A stretch of 40,472 nt of DNA from assembly GCA_016946835.1 (NCBI GenBank), contig JACVTC010000351.1, positions 1 to 40,472 on the forward strand, given 5' to 3'. The notes below the pieces were generated by a model. It had not been told where the DNA came from. It saw only the letters and a list, made by a program, of their open reading frames with translations, and searched no databases. Of this stretch, positions 10,683 through 21,548 are shown piece after piece; the stretch's first letter is position 1, and each line of letters begins with the position of its first letter. A program made the translations under genes and the position numbers. This stretch comes from Neocallimastix lanati (nom. inval.) (Eukaryota; Neocallimastigomycota; Neocallimastigomycetes; Neocallimastigales; Neocallimastigaceae).

Positions 10683-12451
10683 TTACACGGAACACTTATT
10701 AGAAATATACTTTTTATTTTCATCTTTATTTAAATTATCATTATGATTACAATTTTTTGTTACATTATTACATAAAACATCAATTTTACAAATTTTATTT
10801 AATTCATCTAAATTAATATTATTACTATCACTAAATTCATAAATTTCATTATCATTATCAAACATAAAACTATCATTTACATCATTGTCATAATTAATTA
10901 TACAAAAATTTTTTACATCATTAAGTTCTTCTTTTTCACTACAAGTTTTAATACGAGTACGACGACCTCTAATCGTAATTTCTTCATCAGAATCCATATC
11001 GGAATCAGATTCAAAGGAATACTTACGCTTAGGATTATTTTTTTCCTTTGTTAAGGAAAGTTCTTCATATGGTTCCTTTCCTTTAGTAGAAATTTTATTT
11101 AACTTCTTTTTATTCTTATTTTTTCTATTTCTTTTTCCTACATTACATTGTCGAGCACAGTATCCTGAACTGAAAGAGATTCTCTTTGAATCATGGTAGT
11201 TAATAGGGCAATGCTTTTCGATCCAAGGGAGTCCTAAAATAATATCAACATCAGGAATACGGAGGGCATACAATTTTATTACTTCAAAATGATTCCTAAG
11301 GCGTAAGATGCATTTTTCAGTTTCCTTGTTGACATTAGAGGTTCCGTAGCCAAGACCAGCGACTTTAAAGGGCTTCTCGATGAGATTAAGTTTGAATTTG
11401 TTAATTCTAACAAATTCAGGATGAATAAAATTAAGATCCGACCCAGAATCAATAAGAACTTTTGCCTTAACTTCTTCTGTATCATTAGTCTTAATATAAA
11501 AATCAATAATATTGGATTTTCCTTTTATATTCAGGTTTTCGTTATTTATTATATTTAAAACATTAAAAATATTTTCAGAATCTTCGATCTTTTTAATTCT
11601 TTTGAGGGAGGTAGAAGGGGACTTGCTTTCTTTGTCGAATTTGTTAATAAGCTTAACACCTTTTGGTCTTTTCTTATTTGGACAATTAAATTTTAAGTGT
11701 CCAGGTTTTCCACAAATGAAGCACAGGCCTTTCCTTCTTTTATCGGAATTATTTTCTTTATGTTCCTCGTAATTCTTTTCGTGTGTTGGAAAGTATCTTA
11801 TATTTCTTTGTCCTTTACTAATTCTGAAAAGATCTACATCCATAGGATCATCACTATTATAATTTCTCCTATCTTGATGAGTCAAGTAATATTCCTTGAT
11901 ATCGTTTCTTTTTGTTAAACTTTCTATATTAACGATATCCCTGAACAAAGCATTTAAATCATTGGGGTTTGGTTAACTAAAGCTAAATATTCACGCATTT
12001 TTGGATGTAAGCCTCTAATGAACATATAAATTTTTGTGGCATCATTGAAGTTTGAATATTGACTAACTTTTTTAAAGGCAGTAATATAATTAACAACTTG
12101 GCCATATTTAAATTGGTGAATATTGCAGAGTTTAGCATTCGCAACAACAGCTTCAACATCTGGATCACCGAAATTTCTTCTTAATTCGGCTACAAATTGT
12201 TCTAAATTTTGTAAAATTGGGTTATTATTTCTTCTTAAACAAGATGCCCAGTTTAAAGCCTTTCCAGTTAAATAAGACATAATAAAGTTTACCCCAGCTG
12301 CTTCATTAGTAAATCGTTGAGAATTGGCATCAATTGCCAATTCGATTCTCGTAAGGAAGCCATCTAATTCTCTCGTATTTCCAGAGAATGTAGGAGGGTC
12401 ATTGATTATTTTAAGCTGAGGTACTTGATTTACCTACTGTTGTTGGTTCAT
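10683..12451 (-). pseudogene. Gag and protease of element C (three lesions)
   Basis: The likely start codon is at 12451-12449 (MNQQQ), followed at 12436-12434 by an in-frame TAG. The same frame then stays open through the capsid region (FIMSYLTGKALNWASCL) to about 11970. There one missing base shifts the frame and creates a stop at 11954. The next frame (to 11948) carries the zinc knuckle CFICGKPGHLKFNC near 11700. It also carries the retropepsin motif VLIDSGSDLNFIH near 11450 and the psi-loop IILGLPWIEKHCP near 11225. A long acidic, Asn/Asp-rich tail runs to the TAA at 10685-10683, in frame with pol. Nothing else is damaged, so the copy is recently inactivated or weakly affected by assembly errors. 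Confidence 0.88.
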
Positions 12452-12772
12452 GTTGTCTTCCAAATTTAGATTTTGAAAAATAATGTTTAGTTCTTCCAAT
12501 TTGAATTACCAAAAAAATAATTTTTTTTTTTTTTTTAATTTTAATCTCTTATTATTACTTATGCAAGTTATTAATATTTTTATATTTAATATCGTAAAGT
12601 CGTTCAAACTCTATCCACTTGAAAAGGTGTCGAACGAGTAAACGAAGAAAATATAGAATAATATAACTATTATTAATATTTCAACCTGAATAGCAACAAT
12701 AATAAGAGTCCAAAATCAGTAAGGGTTAACAATGCTTAAGAGCAATAAAAATCTATGTTAAAAGTCAAAACT

Positions 12773-12940
12773 GTAGAGTCCTAAATCAGTAGAAAGCAGA
12801 GTCCTAAATCAGTAGAAAGTTGAGTCCTAAAGTAGAGTCCTAAATCAGTAGACAGTAGAGTCCTAAAGTAGAGTCCTAAATCAGTAGAAAGTAGAGTCCT
12901 AAAGTAGAGTCCTAAAGTAGAGTCCTAAATCAGTAGCAAA
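12773..12940 (-). repeat. Two-unit tandem repeat in the 5' leader of element C
   Basis: Nine units alternate between a long form (23 bp, GTAGAGTCCTAAATCAGTAG plus three bases) and a short form (13 bp, GTAGAGTCCTAAA). Read on the plus strand the order is L L S L S L S S L; the last L has one extra base. A degenerate long unit lies further left at 12705-12721. The array sits between the priming site and gag. Confidence 0.9.
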
Positions 12941-12977
12941 TTTTATTATTTGTAACGTGTTTCTTTTTATTTAAAAG

Positions 12978-12990
12978 GTATTAGTTATTG
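12978..12990 (-). promoter_or_regulatory. Self-priming primer-binding site of element C
   Basis: Directly next to the inner end of the 5' LTR the plus strand reads GTATTAGTTATTG (the last two bases are the LTR's TG). Its exact reverse complement CAATAACTAATAC occurs inside the LTR at 13127-13139, and again at 6971-6983 in the 3' LTR. No TGG-type tRNA site is present. In Tf1/sushi elements the transcript's own 5' end pairs with such a site next to the LTR. By analogy, transcription would start at the LTR copy. Confidence 0.7.
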
Positions 12991-13372
12991 TAAAGAGTTT
13001 ATATGAAACAGATTACAAATAACAAAATACACAAAATATATATAAAAACACGTAATAAAAAAATTCCTTTTTAATAAATAATCTTTTATTAAATAAATCT
13101 CTTCTCGTTATTAACTATTTGATAGTCAATAACTAATACATCGATTTAAATAATGAATTTTACATGTATTTATAATTTTTTATGATTACATTATAATATA
13201 TTATTTCTATCTAATTTACATATATTACTATTTATTTATAAACAAAATATTTATTAATAATTTTATTAAATAATAATTAACTAAAACTAAACAATAATTA
13301 ATTCAATAAACTTTCAACTTATTTACAATAATAATTAAATTCAATAAAAACTCATTTATTATTTATTTATTA
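12989..13372 (-). repeat. Truncated 5' LTR of element C
   Basis: It matches the first half of the 3' LTR (6818-7205). Similarity stops at about 13372, where TGTAACGAAATCTTCAG begins instead of the remaining 385 bp of LTR. The missing U3-side part would contain the promoter, so this copy probably cannot be transcribed from its own LTR. Confidence 0.8.
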
Positions 13373-13373
13373 T

Positions 13374-15230
13374 TGTAACGAAATCTTCAGTTTAATTTAT
13401 ACCTAATATTCTTAATCTACAAAAATTAAATTTTGTAGAAGTGAATAAAAGGATAAATACTGAATAAAATTGATTTAAGAAATTTAAAAAAATAAATATG
13501 TTTTATTATTAAACACAAAAATGTTTTATTAAAAAAAATTTATTTTTATTTTAATATTAATCTTTATTTATTTAATAATTAATTTTGTTTAAATTAATAA
13601 AATAATTGTTAAAACTAATAAAATAATAAAATGAAATATTTATTATTTATACTAATTTATTTTAAATTTTAATAATAAAATTGATTATTAATAACTAATA
13701 AAATATATAATAATTTATCAAAATAATTAATAATCATAAAAATTGATTATTAAAAACTAATAAAATATCTATAATAATTTATTAAATAATTAATAATCAT
13801 ACTTTTTGATTATTAAAACTAATAAAATATTTATAATAATTTATTAACTAATTAATAATAAAGAATAATTTATAAGAAATATTTACATGTTTTTATATTT
13901 TTCTTTGATTTTAAACTATTTACATTAAAAATAATAAAATTAATAAAAGAGAAATAAAGAATAATTTATTATTAAATTAAACAATATTTACAATTAAAAT
14001 GTTAATAAAGATGAGTTTTAAAATGTTATTTTAATTACAATTTGTTTATAAAAGTTGAGTTATAAAATAAATAAAATAATCATTATTTTAAATAAAAGTC
14101 ACTTAAAAATTATTTAACTAGTTAATTTTAATTTTGAGATGTTTATAAGTTTGTTTATTTGTTATTTATAATTTATTAAATTTGTTTATTATTTTGTTTA
14201 TTTGTTGTTTTAGAAAAATATTATTTATTAATTTATTTTAGTTTTTAATTAAAATTATTAATGATTAATTAATTTATTATTATTTTATTTTAATTATCTT
14301 TATTTAATTAATTTTTCTTAAATATGGATTTAATTTTTTTTTTAGAATGAATTAATTTTTGGGTTAAGTTAGAAAACTTTAACATGAATTTGTTTTTTAT
14401 TATTTATTTTAATTTAATAATTTTGTTATTTGGTATGGTTCATATAATTTTAGGAATATAATAATAATTAACACAAATAATAAAATTACAATAAAAAAAA
14501 AAAAAATAATTTGTTTTAAAATCAATATTTATTTATTTAAATTTATAAAAGAAAAATAATAATATAATTATTTATTTAATAAAAAGAAAGTTATTGATTA
14601 TATTTTATTTCACTAAAATTACATGTATTTATATTTTTTATCAAATTAAAATTTGTAAAGCCTAACTATTTTTTTAATAAACTAATTACTAATTATTTTT
14701 ATAAATAAAACATTTAAATTGAAATTGAATTATTATTTTAGTTAATAATATTATTGTTATAAATAGTAGTTATATATTATTGAATTATTAATTATTTAAT
14801 AATAGTTTAATACTAATATATATAAAATAAAAATAAAGAGATTATACAGAATATTTTATTGTGGTTTAGTTAAATTTAGTAATTAAAAATAAATTTAAAT
14901 TGATAACGAAAATTTTAATAACTAATTAAATAGATTTGATTATTTTCAATATAACATAATACAAAAGAAATATAATATTAATATATTAAGTGGGCAAGGA
15001 CAATATTCTTGGCTAAAGATTTTTAATACATTATAATGGAATCGGATCGATAATTCAAAAAGGAATTATAAGTTAATTAGTGATTTATTAACTTAAGATT
15101 TTTATTTAGTAATATTTGAAGAATATTGGAAAGTTCCAATTATATAGAATAGAATAATCTATAAGGTTAGAATAATTTATATTATTCTAGCACAATTAGT
15201 ATTATTTGTTCATTCTGTATTATATTTATC
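13374..15230. other. AT-only intergenic stretch with short degenerate repeats
   Basis: There is no ORF, RNA gene or LTR pair that I can support. Around 13675-13860 a unit of about 62 bp (GATTATTA...AACTAATAAAATAT...ATAATTTATTAA...TTAATAATCAT) occurs three times in tandem. The motif TTTACATGTATTTATATTTTT also appears here near 13885 and 14618, as in the LTRs of C. Positions 15000-15230 are slightly less AT-rich and are the original left flank of element D. The first bases, TGTAACGAA, resemble an F-type LTR end. Confidence 0.5.
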
Positions 15231-15234
15231 AAGT
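15231..15234. repeat. Target-site duplication of element D, left copy (AAGT)
   Basis: AAGT precedes the left LTR (TGATACG) and AAGT follows the right LTR at 24461-24464. It becomes AAGTT, 5 bp, if the first T of the LTR is counted as flank. This supports a single intact insertion event. Confidence 0.75.
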
Positions 15235-15850
15235 TGATACGATATTTTATTAAATACCGTATATGTTAGTTGGGCGTTTGTGCAAAAGGGAATTACTCCA
15301 AGAATATTATATTACAATAATTATATTTACTTTTTATTTATTTATCTTTTATTATTTTATTTATTATATTTTATCATAAAAAAAAATACATGTTTTATTA
15401 TTATTCCTTAAAAAAAAAGAAAATATTTATTTATAAATTATTTTCATAATTATATTTTTTACTAATTTTATAAATTTTATTTATCGAAACACTAAAATTA
15501 ATTAATAAATATAAATATTCATAACTTTTTACTTATAACTATTAATTCATCTTGTTTAACATTATTTAAAAATTATTTTAATATTAACATCAATTTAATT
15601 AAACATTCAATCTCCGTTATAATTAATATAACTAATTTTACTATATTATCAACAATTCTTTTAATATTTTTAATATTATTATTTAATTTAATATTTTAAT
15701 AATTAATAATAATAAATTATCTTTAATAATATATTAATAATATATTTTAAGATTCATTATATAAAATTAATTTTTAATAAATATTTATATTAATAATTTT
15801 TCTAAATAATTTTTCTATTATTTTCTATTATTTTTACTGGACATGCATCA
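15235..15850 (-). repeat. 3' LTR of element D (616 bp)
   Basis: Boundaries are TGATACG and CATGCATCA. Comparing line by line with 23845-24460 I found no difference. Confidence 0.95.
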
Positions 15851-15864
15851 AGATGCCCCCACTT
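15851..15864 (-). other. Polypurine tract of element D
   Basis: The minus strand reads AAGTGGGGGCATCT immediately before the LTR start TGATGCATG. Element E has GTCGGGGCATCT in the same place. Confidence 0.75.
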
Positions 15865-15868
15865 AGCT

Positions 15869-15891
15869 TAGACTTCGTCCCTTGAAGTCTA
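15869..15891 (-). other. Hairpin in the 3' untranslated region of element D
   Basis: TAGACTTC (15869-15876) and GAAGTCTA (15884-15891) form a perfect 8-bp stem around a 7-nt loop, just 5 bp inside the PPT. It is one of the few GC-containing spots between pol and the LTR and may structure the 3' end of the RNA. Confidence 0.6.
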
Positions 15892-15984
15892 TAAGCATAT
15901 TAAAATATTTATTAAACTAATAATACTATTATATATTTTATAATATTTTTTTTATATATTTTTTTTTATATTTTTTATATATAT

Positions 15985-16021
15985 CAAAATTTTTTTTTTT
16001 TTTTTTTTATATATATATCAT

Positions 16022-16059
<38 letters not shown>
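15985..16059 (-). repeat. Poly(A) tracts (sense strand) following the pol stop of element D
   Basis: The plus strand is nearly pure T over 15985-16007 and 16024-16059. In the element's sense the TAA stop (16060-16058) is itself the start of a run of about 36 A. The remainder of 15900-15985 is AT sequence without features. Confidence 0.85.
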
Positions 16060-16062
<3 letters not shown>

Positions 16063-19000
16063 GATTATAATTTAGGAAATTACTAATATATGGAATTACA
16101 TTTTTTAGATGAATGTTTCTCTCTGCAATTTCGTTCGTATAAGGATCACATACTGTGACAGTATTAAATTGCTGTTTAACTATTTTTAATGGTCCGATAT
16201 AATAAGGGTCTAGTTTCCTTCGATTGAAATTTCTAACTAAAACTAGGTCTCCTGGTTTGAATTCACTTCTTAATCTTTTAATCTGTCTTCTCCTATCTTT
16301 CCATAATTCATTTGCAGTTTCAATATTTTTGATTGCTTCAGAAATCCAATTATGGTGATTAATAAATTTTCGAACAAAATATTCTTCTTCTGATTCTTCA
16401 GGAAATCTTTTGTCAATATTAATTGCTAATTCAAATGGTTGTAAGTCTTTCCTACCATAGAGTAATTCGAAACTACTAAATTTAGTAACTTCATTTTTTG
16501 TTGTTCTTAAAGCCCAAAGTGCACTAGGTAAAATATCATCCCATTCTTGATTTTGTTTACTTAATTCTTTAAATTGGCTTTTAAGAATTCTAATATATTT
16601 GACTATTTCTCTATTCCTGTTTTCAACTTCTCCGTTAGAAGCAGGATGATAAGTACTAATATAATGTACATAGACATCATTTAAATCTAGGAAAGCTTTT
16701 GTTTTATCAGATATGAATTGCGGGCCATTATCAGTAATTAATATCTCTGGAATCCCGTGTCTTGAAAATATATTATTTAAAAATCTAATGACATCTTCTG
16801 ATTCTGTTTTGGCTAATGCTTCAGCTTCCACCCATTTTGTTAAATAATCTACAAGTACTATTATATATTTATTATCTCTGAAAGATTCGTATAAGGGTCC
16901 AACTAAATCCAATCCTACCCGAGTAAAAGGTAGACCTGGGGGTGTAGCTAAATCTTCTGTAAATACATTCGGTGGTTGTGGTTTACATAATTGACATACA
17001 TGACAAGATTTAATAAATAATCTGATATCCTTATTCATTCCTATCCAATAATAGTTCCTTTTCAAACGATGGTAGGTTTTAAAGTTACCTTCATGTCCTA
17101 AACAATGAGCTTTACTAATAAGTTCCCATTTTTCATTATCATTAAATATTACTTTTCTTAATTCATTATTATCTTTATAATACTGAACTCCATCAATTAA
17201 TACAAATTTCTGGTTTATTATTTTTTTATAGAAATCATTTAGTATTTCAGTACTATCATCAATATCATTATTATTAGTATTAACATGATTAATATTATTA
17301 TTATTATTATCATTATTATTAAAACTATGTTTATTATTTTCTTCAGTTTGAAATACCATATAATTCACATTCAATTTATTTTCCACTCCATTATTTTCAC
17401 TATTATTATTATGTAATTTATTATTAAACTTATTAAACTTATTAATGTTATTTACATTATTTTTAATTTCCTCATATTCCATTTTGTAATTTTCATTATT
17501 ACTATTGATCTTAATTTCATCCACTAACTCTTTTATTTTATTAATTTTAGTATTTTTCTTATTTCTAATTTCTTCATTATTTTTAATTTCACAATTTTGA
17601 ATTTCATTATTTATAACTTGGTTGAATACATCTTTATTATAATTTTTTATATTATTTCTTTTATTTTTATTTTTTATATGTTTATCATCATTTTTTATAT
17701 TTTTGATTATATATTTTTCATTGTTAGAATGTAATCTAGATAGTGCATCAGCAACTACATTCCTCCTCCCCTCTTCATATAACACTTTAATTTTTAAAAT
17801 ACTGAACTCAGTTATCCATTTGACATGCCTTGCTGAAGAAGGTTCTTTATTTTTAAATATGTAAACTAAAGGCTTATGATCGATATAAAGAATTGTCTCA
17901 AAACTATTACCAGTGAGAAAAGGTTTAAATTTCATGACACAGTAAAATGCGGCAAGCCCCTCAAGTTCTGTAATGCTATAATTGATTTCAGAATTGGAAA
18001 GTGTCCTACTTTCATAATATAATGGCTTCTCAATGTTGTCATCGTCTAACTGAAGTAGTACCCCGCCAATTCCTGATTTAGATGCATCTGAACGAACAAT
18101 AAATGGTTTATCAAAATTTGGAGGTGACAATATAGGTGCATTAATAAGACGAATTTTTAAAAATTCAAATGCATTATTAGATTCGGTAGACCAAACAAAA
18201 GGAACATTCTTTTTTGTTAAATCATATAAAGGTTTAGCAATTTGGGCAAAATGGCTAATGAATTTCCGGTAATATCCAATTGCCCCTAAGAAAGAACGTA
18301 ACTGTTTTAAATTAGAAGGAGGTAACCAATTAGCAATAACTTTTATTTTAGAATTCATAGGTTTTATACCCTTAGTAGAAAGAGTATGACCAAGGAGCTC
18401 AACTTCTTCTTTAAAGAAATCACATTTTTCAAAATTCACTTTTAATCCATTATTAGCAAGAATGAGGAATACTTTTTCTAGGTCTTTGATGTGTTGATCT
18501 AATGAAGGAGAATAAATAACTAAGTCATCTATGTAAATAAAAACACATACTCCGATTAAATCAAAAAATATTCTGTTCATCTCCCTTTGAAAAGTAGCGG
18601 GAGCGTTGCATAGTCCAAAAGGCATAACTTCAAAATTAAAGTTTCCGTAAATGGTCGTAAAGCAAGTGATATCTTTATCATCAGAATGCATAGGAATCTG
18701 ATGGTACCCTGAGAAGAGATCAATAGTAGACAAAATAGAAATATCACCGCTAACATAGTAAAGTATATCATCTATTAAAGGAAGTGCATAAGCGTCCTTT
18801 AATGTACAATTATTAATCTTCCTGTAGTCAACACACATTCTCACTTGACCATTCTTTTTCGGTACCAGTACTACAGGAGAAGACCAAGGAGAACTAGAAG
18901 GGACAATTAAGTTATTATTTATAAGTTTAATTAATTCCTTTTTAAGTGCATCAGCTTGCACTTTTGAAATACGGTAGGCCCTCTGTTTAATAGGTGTTGT

Positions 19001-20020
19001 TCCTGGTATTAAATTAATTCTATGAGGATATAGCTTTGACGAACCCAAATCGTCAGTTTTCAGTGCAAGAACACTAATATAATTTAAAAATAATTTTTCT
19101 ACATCAGCTTTCAAATTTTCTGGTAATTTTTTTACAATAGAGTGAATCATTTCCAGTTTAGATATTGTGTCGTCTGTGCAAACCTCGTTTTCATTATGTA
19201 GTACTTCATTAGTTATTAATAAAAGAGATGGAATCAATTGTGTTGTAATATCAACCGTTTTATTCTTATATTCTTTCCTTTCAATATTTCTATCTACTAA
19301 TTTATAATTACTATTTAATTTGTTATTGCCGTTTTGATCAGAATCGATTTTTGATGGAAGTTTAGAATGTAGTATGGGATTTATATTGTTTGTAACTTTA
19401 GAATTAATTTTATGATCATTTATTTTATAATTGTCAATTTTATCATCATTCTTATTATTATTCGTTTTTATTTTGATATTATTTTCTTTATCGATGTCGA
19501 CACTATTAAAGAAAGGTAATTTTACATTAAAATTATTTATGTTAATATTAGGTAACTCTGATTTAGCATATGTAAAAAGTATATTATTATTATCATTATT
19601 ATTATCATTGTCACTCCAACTAGTTTCAGAATCCTCATCATTCTCTTCAGAAGAATTATTATTTATATTATTCTCCTTATTCATATTATTTTCTTCGTCA
19701 TTAATTCTATTTGTACTTTCAGAAGGACTCAAGCTAACATCATAAAATAAAGAAGCTAATTCTATAGGATTATTATTTTCATCAATATGATATAAGGTAT
19801 CATTAACTAAATTTATATCAAATCTATTTCGTTTAAGTGTGTCAATACCTATTAATATATCAAAGATATCATCCTTATCAATTTTCCTAAAGTAATCGAT
19901 AAAAGTGTAATTTCCAATAGATATTTTTAGTTCATAAATATCTGAACAAGTTGAATTGTTGGAATATACCTGAAAAATTTTTTCGGATATTCTCCCAATA
20001 GGATTTTTATTAATTTTAAA
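16058..20020 (-). CDS. Pol of element D: protease end, RT, RNase H, Asn-rich linker, integrase
   Basis: The frame is open from the A8 run at 20021-20028 to the stop at 16058. No start codon is expected, because it is the downstream part of a Gag-Pol polyprotein. First comes the protease C-terminal half, with the psi-loop DILIGIDTL near 19845. An acidic Asn-rich spacer follows. Numbering from 19732, the RT catalytic motif YIDD is near residue 400, RNase H (RSDAS) near 549 and ADALSRL near 664. An unusual Asn/Lys/Glu-rich linker covers about 680-840. The integrase zinc finger (HCLGHEG, CHVC) is near 877-915, catalytic D, D, E near 942 (VGLDLVG), 1000 (ITDNG) and 1034 (VENRN), and the GPL/F module near 1180. 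All catalytic residues are present. There is no chromodomain. E has no comparable linker. Confidence 0.92.
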
Positions 20021-21345
20021 TTTTTTTTAAAGCCGTAGTGGTAATCAAATTAACGCTAGCACACGAGTCCAAGAAAATTTCAGCTGGTTTCTTATCCACA
20101 GTGCCTTTAACTTTAATCACTTTATGTTGGCTTATAATTGTCATTACATTTATTAAAGATGTATTCAAATTTTTCTTTATTTTCTCTTTTCCTTCGGTTA
20201 ATTTTAATGCTTTTGTAAATTCTGACCTGAACTTTGGAAACAGGTCTAACAAATATACTAACTTCGTTATGACTTCGGTTGATGCTACTTCCTTGATAAA
20301 GTCCTTAATTTTAAATTCATTAAAATCTTCCATCATTTTTATGTGTTTCTCTGGCTTGGAATAACTTTTAACATTGATGGGTATATCATCTTTGTTACTG
20401 CTCAGTATTTCATTTATTTTATTCAATTTATTCGCTTTTTTTACATTTCTAATATTTGGTTGATTGATATAAGAAAGATCCAAATATTTTAATTTATTTG
20501 TGTTATTATTAGTTATTGTTTGATTAGTTGGTGGTTGTGAATCCTCAAAAATTTCAATAGATTCATTGAAAGTAACATTTTTATGATCTTTATTTTCTTT
20601 AAATTCTTTACCTTCTTCTTTTTCTGTTGATAGTTTGACATTCGTTCCTCCCTCATCTATTATCATATCAGGTGTTCCTGTAGTTGCTAATTTATTAACG
20701 TTTAATTTTCTTTTCATAATAGTATTTTTCTTCATAGCATTTGTAATAATTGGAACTGGATTATCTATAAGCTTTTTCTTTATTTCTTTGGTATATGGGG
20801 AGATTTTTATTGAATTATTTTTACCTTTCTTTTGGGCAACAGCGATAATTTCCTCATTATGGTAATTATCAAAATTATTATAAATATTATTTGAATTAGG
20901 TTCATTATTAATTTTCTTTTCATTATCATTTATAGAAATTCTATTTAAATCAATTTCATTGTTACTTTGATCATCATTATTATTTTTATAAGTATTATTT
21001 ATATTAACATCATTGTTAACTTGTTTATTAATAGTGTCATTTTCATAGATGTTGTTATGATTACTATTATTTAATTTATAACCGTTACTAGTATTCTTAC
21101 TAAGATATTCTATATTATTTAAGTTATTATTATTATTATTATTGGAATAAATATTATCAATACTTGTATGATTATCATCAAATAAACTGTTTGTATAATT
21201 TATTTTATTATTCTTATTTAAATAATTATTGTTTATATCATAATTATGTGAATTATCATTATAAGGATATCCATTATTTATTACATCATTATTTGAAGTT
21301 GCACTAGCATTATATGAATTATTATTATTATTATTATTATTATGT

Positions 21346-21376
<31 letters not shown>

Positions 21377-21548
21377 AATTATTATCATTAGTATTATTAT
21401 AATTATTTTTTATTTTCATAGTATTATTATTTAACTTGGGAGAGTATGTTAAATTTACATATTCTTCATTAATACTATTATTTTTATTATAAGTTTGAAG
21501 TTTGGTTTGGTTAACGGGAGTTGTCCTTCTCCCATTATTTAGTTTAAA
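20016..21548 (-). CDS. Pol N-terminal part of element D with protease active site
   Basis: The frame is open from the slippery site at 21548 and stays in frame with the ATG at 21419 (467 codons from there). It is in the -1 frame relative to gag, so it is best read as the frameshift product. The first 180 residues are largely Asn with short charged interruptions; then come Lys/Thr-rich segments. Near the end (about 452) is the retropepsin active-site segment IFLDSCASVNLIT, in which the usual Gly of D-S/T-G is Cys. The frame stops at 20016, just past the A8 run, in the middle of protease. One fewer A would join it to the rest of Pol. It is either a one-base mutation, an assembly error in a homopolymer, or a slippage site. 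Confidence 0.85.
20021..20028 (-). other. A8 homopolymer (sense) that separates the two Pol frames of element D
   Basis: The minus strand reads GCTTT then eight A then TTTAAAATT. The upstream frame stops three codons later; the downstream pol frame is open from the run onward. The two frames differ by exactly one base of this run. Confidence 0.8.
21513..21548 (-). promoter_or_regulatory. -1 ribosomal frameshift signal between gag and pol (element D)
   Basis: On the minus strand the gag frame ends ...AAT TTA AAC TAA, which puts TTTAAAC (21548-21542) in the X XXY YYZ phase required for -1 slippage. Five nt later a hairpin begins: AATGGGAG, loop of 8 nt, CTCCCGTT (21536-21513; eight pairs including one U-G). 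The -1 frame from the slip site is open for 43 codons to the ATG at 21419 and beyond. Element E has the same heptamer, spacing and 8-nt loop. Confidence 0.85.

Larger units (their letters stand above)
6818..13372 (-). mobile_element. Element C: chromodomain Ty3/gypsy retrotransposon, nearly complete
   Basis: On the minus strand the order is truncated 5' LTR (12989-13372), self-priming site, leader with tandem repeats, gag, protease, RT, RNase H, integrase, chromodomain, polypurine tract (7592-7603) and a full 3' LTR (6818-7591). The complete LTR has matching ends, TGTAAAGA and TCTTTACA. No target-site duplication can be tested because the outer part of the 5' LTR is missing. Three small lesions interrupt an otherwise continuous gag-pol frame: TAG at 12436-12434, a one-base loss near 11970, and TAA at 10685-10683. 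The architecture is that of the Tf1/sushi type of chromovirus. Confidence 0.9.

Noticed and set aside
12773-12940. Repeat-spacer look of the L/S array.
   Set aside because: The short unit is simply the first 13 bases of the long unit; there are no unique spacers.
15195-15234. The left flank of D (ATTATTTGTTCATTCT...TTATCAAG) loosely resembles the end of E's LTR (ATTATTTAGTACATTCTTATCAAG).
   Set aside because: The resemblance has a gap of several bases and does not extend upstream, and in such AT-rich sequence it may be chance.
19431-20865. Several hydrophobic plus-strand frames opposite pol of element D.
   Set aside because: They are shadows of Asn/Lys-rich coding sequence on the other strand, with no independent support.
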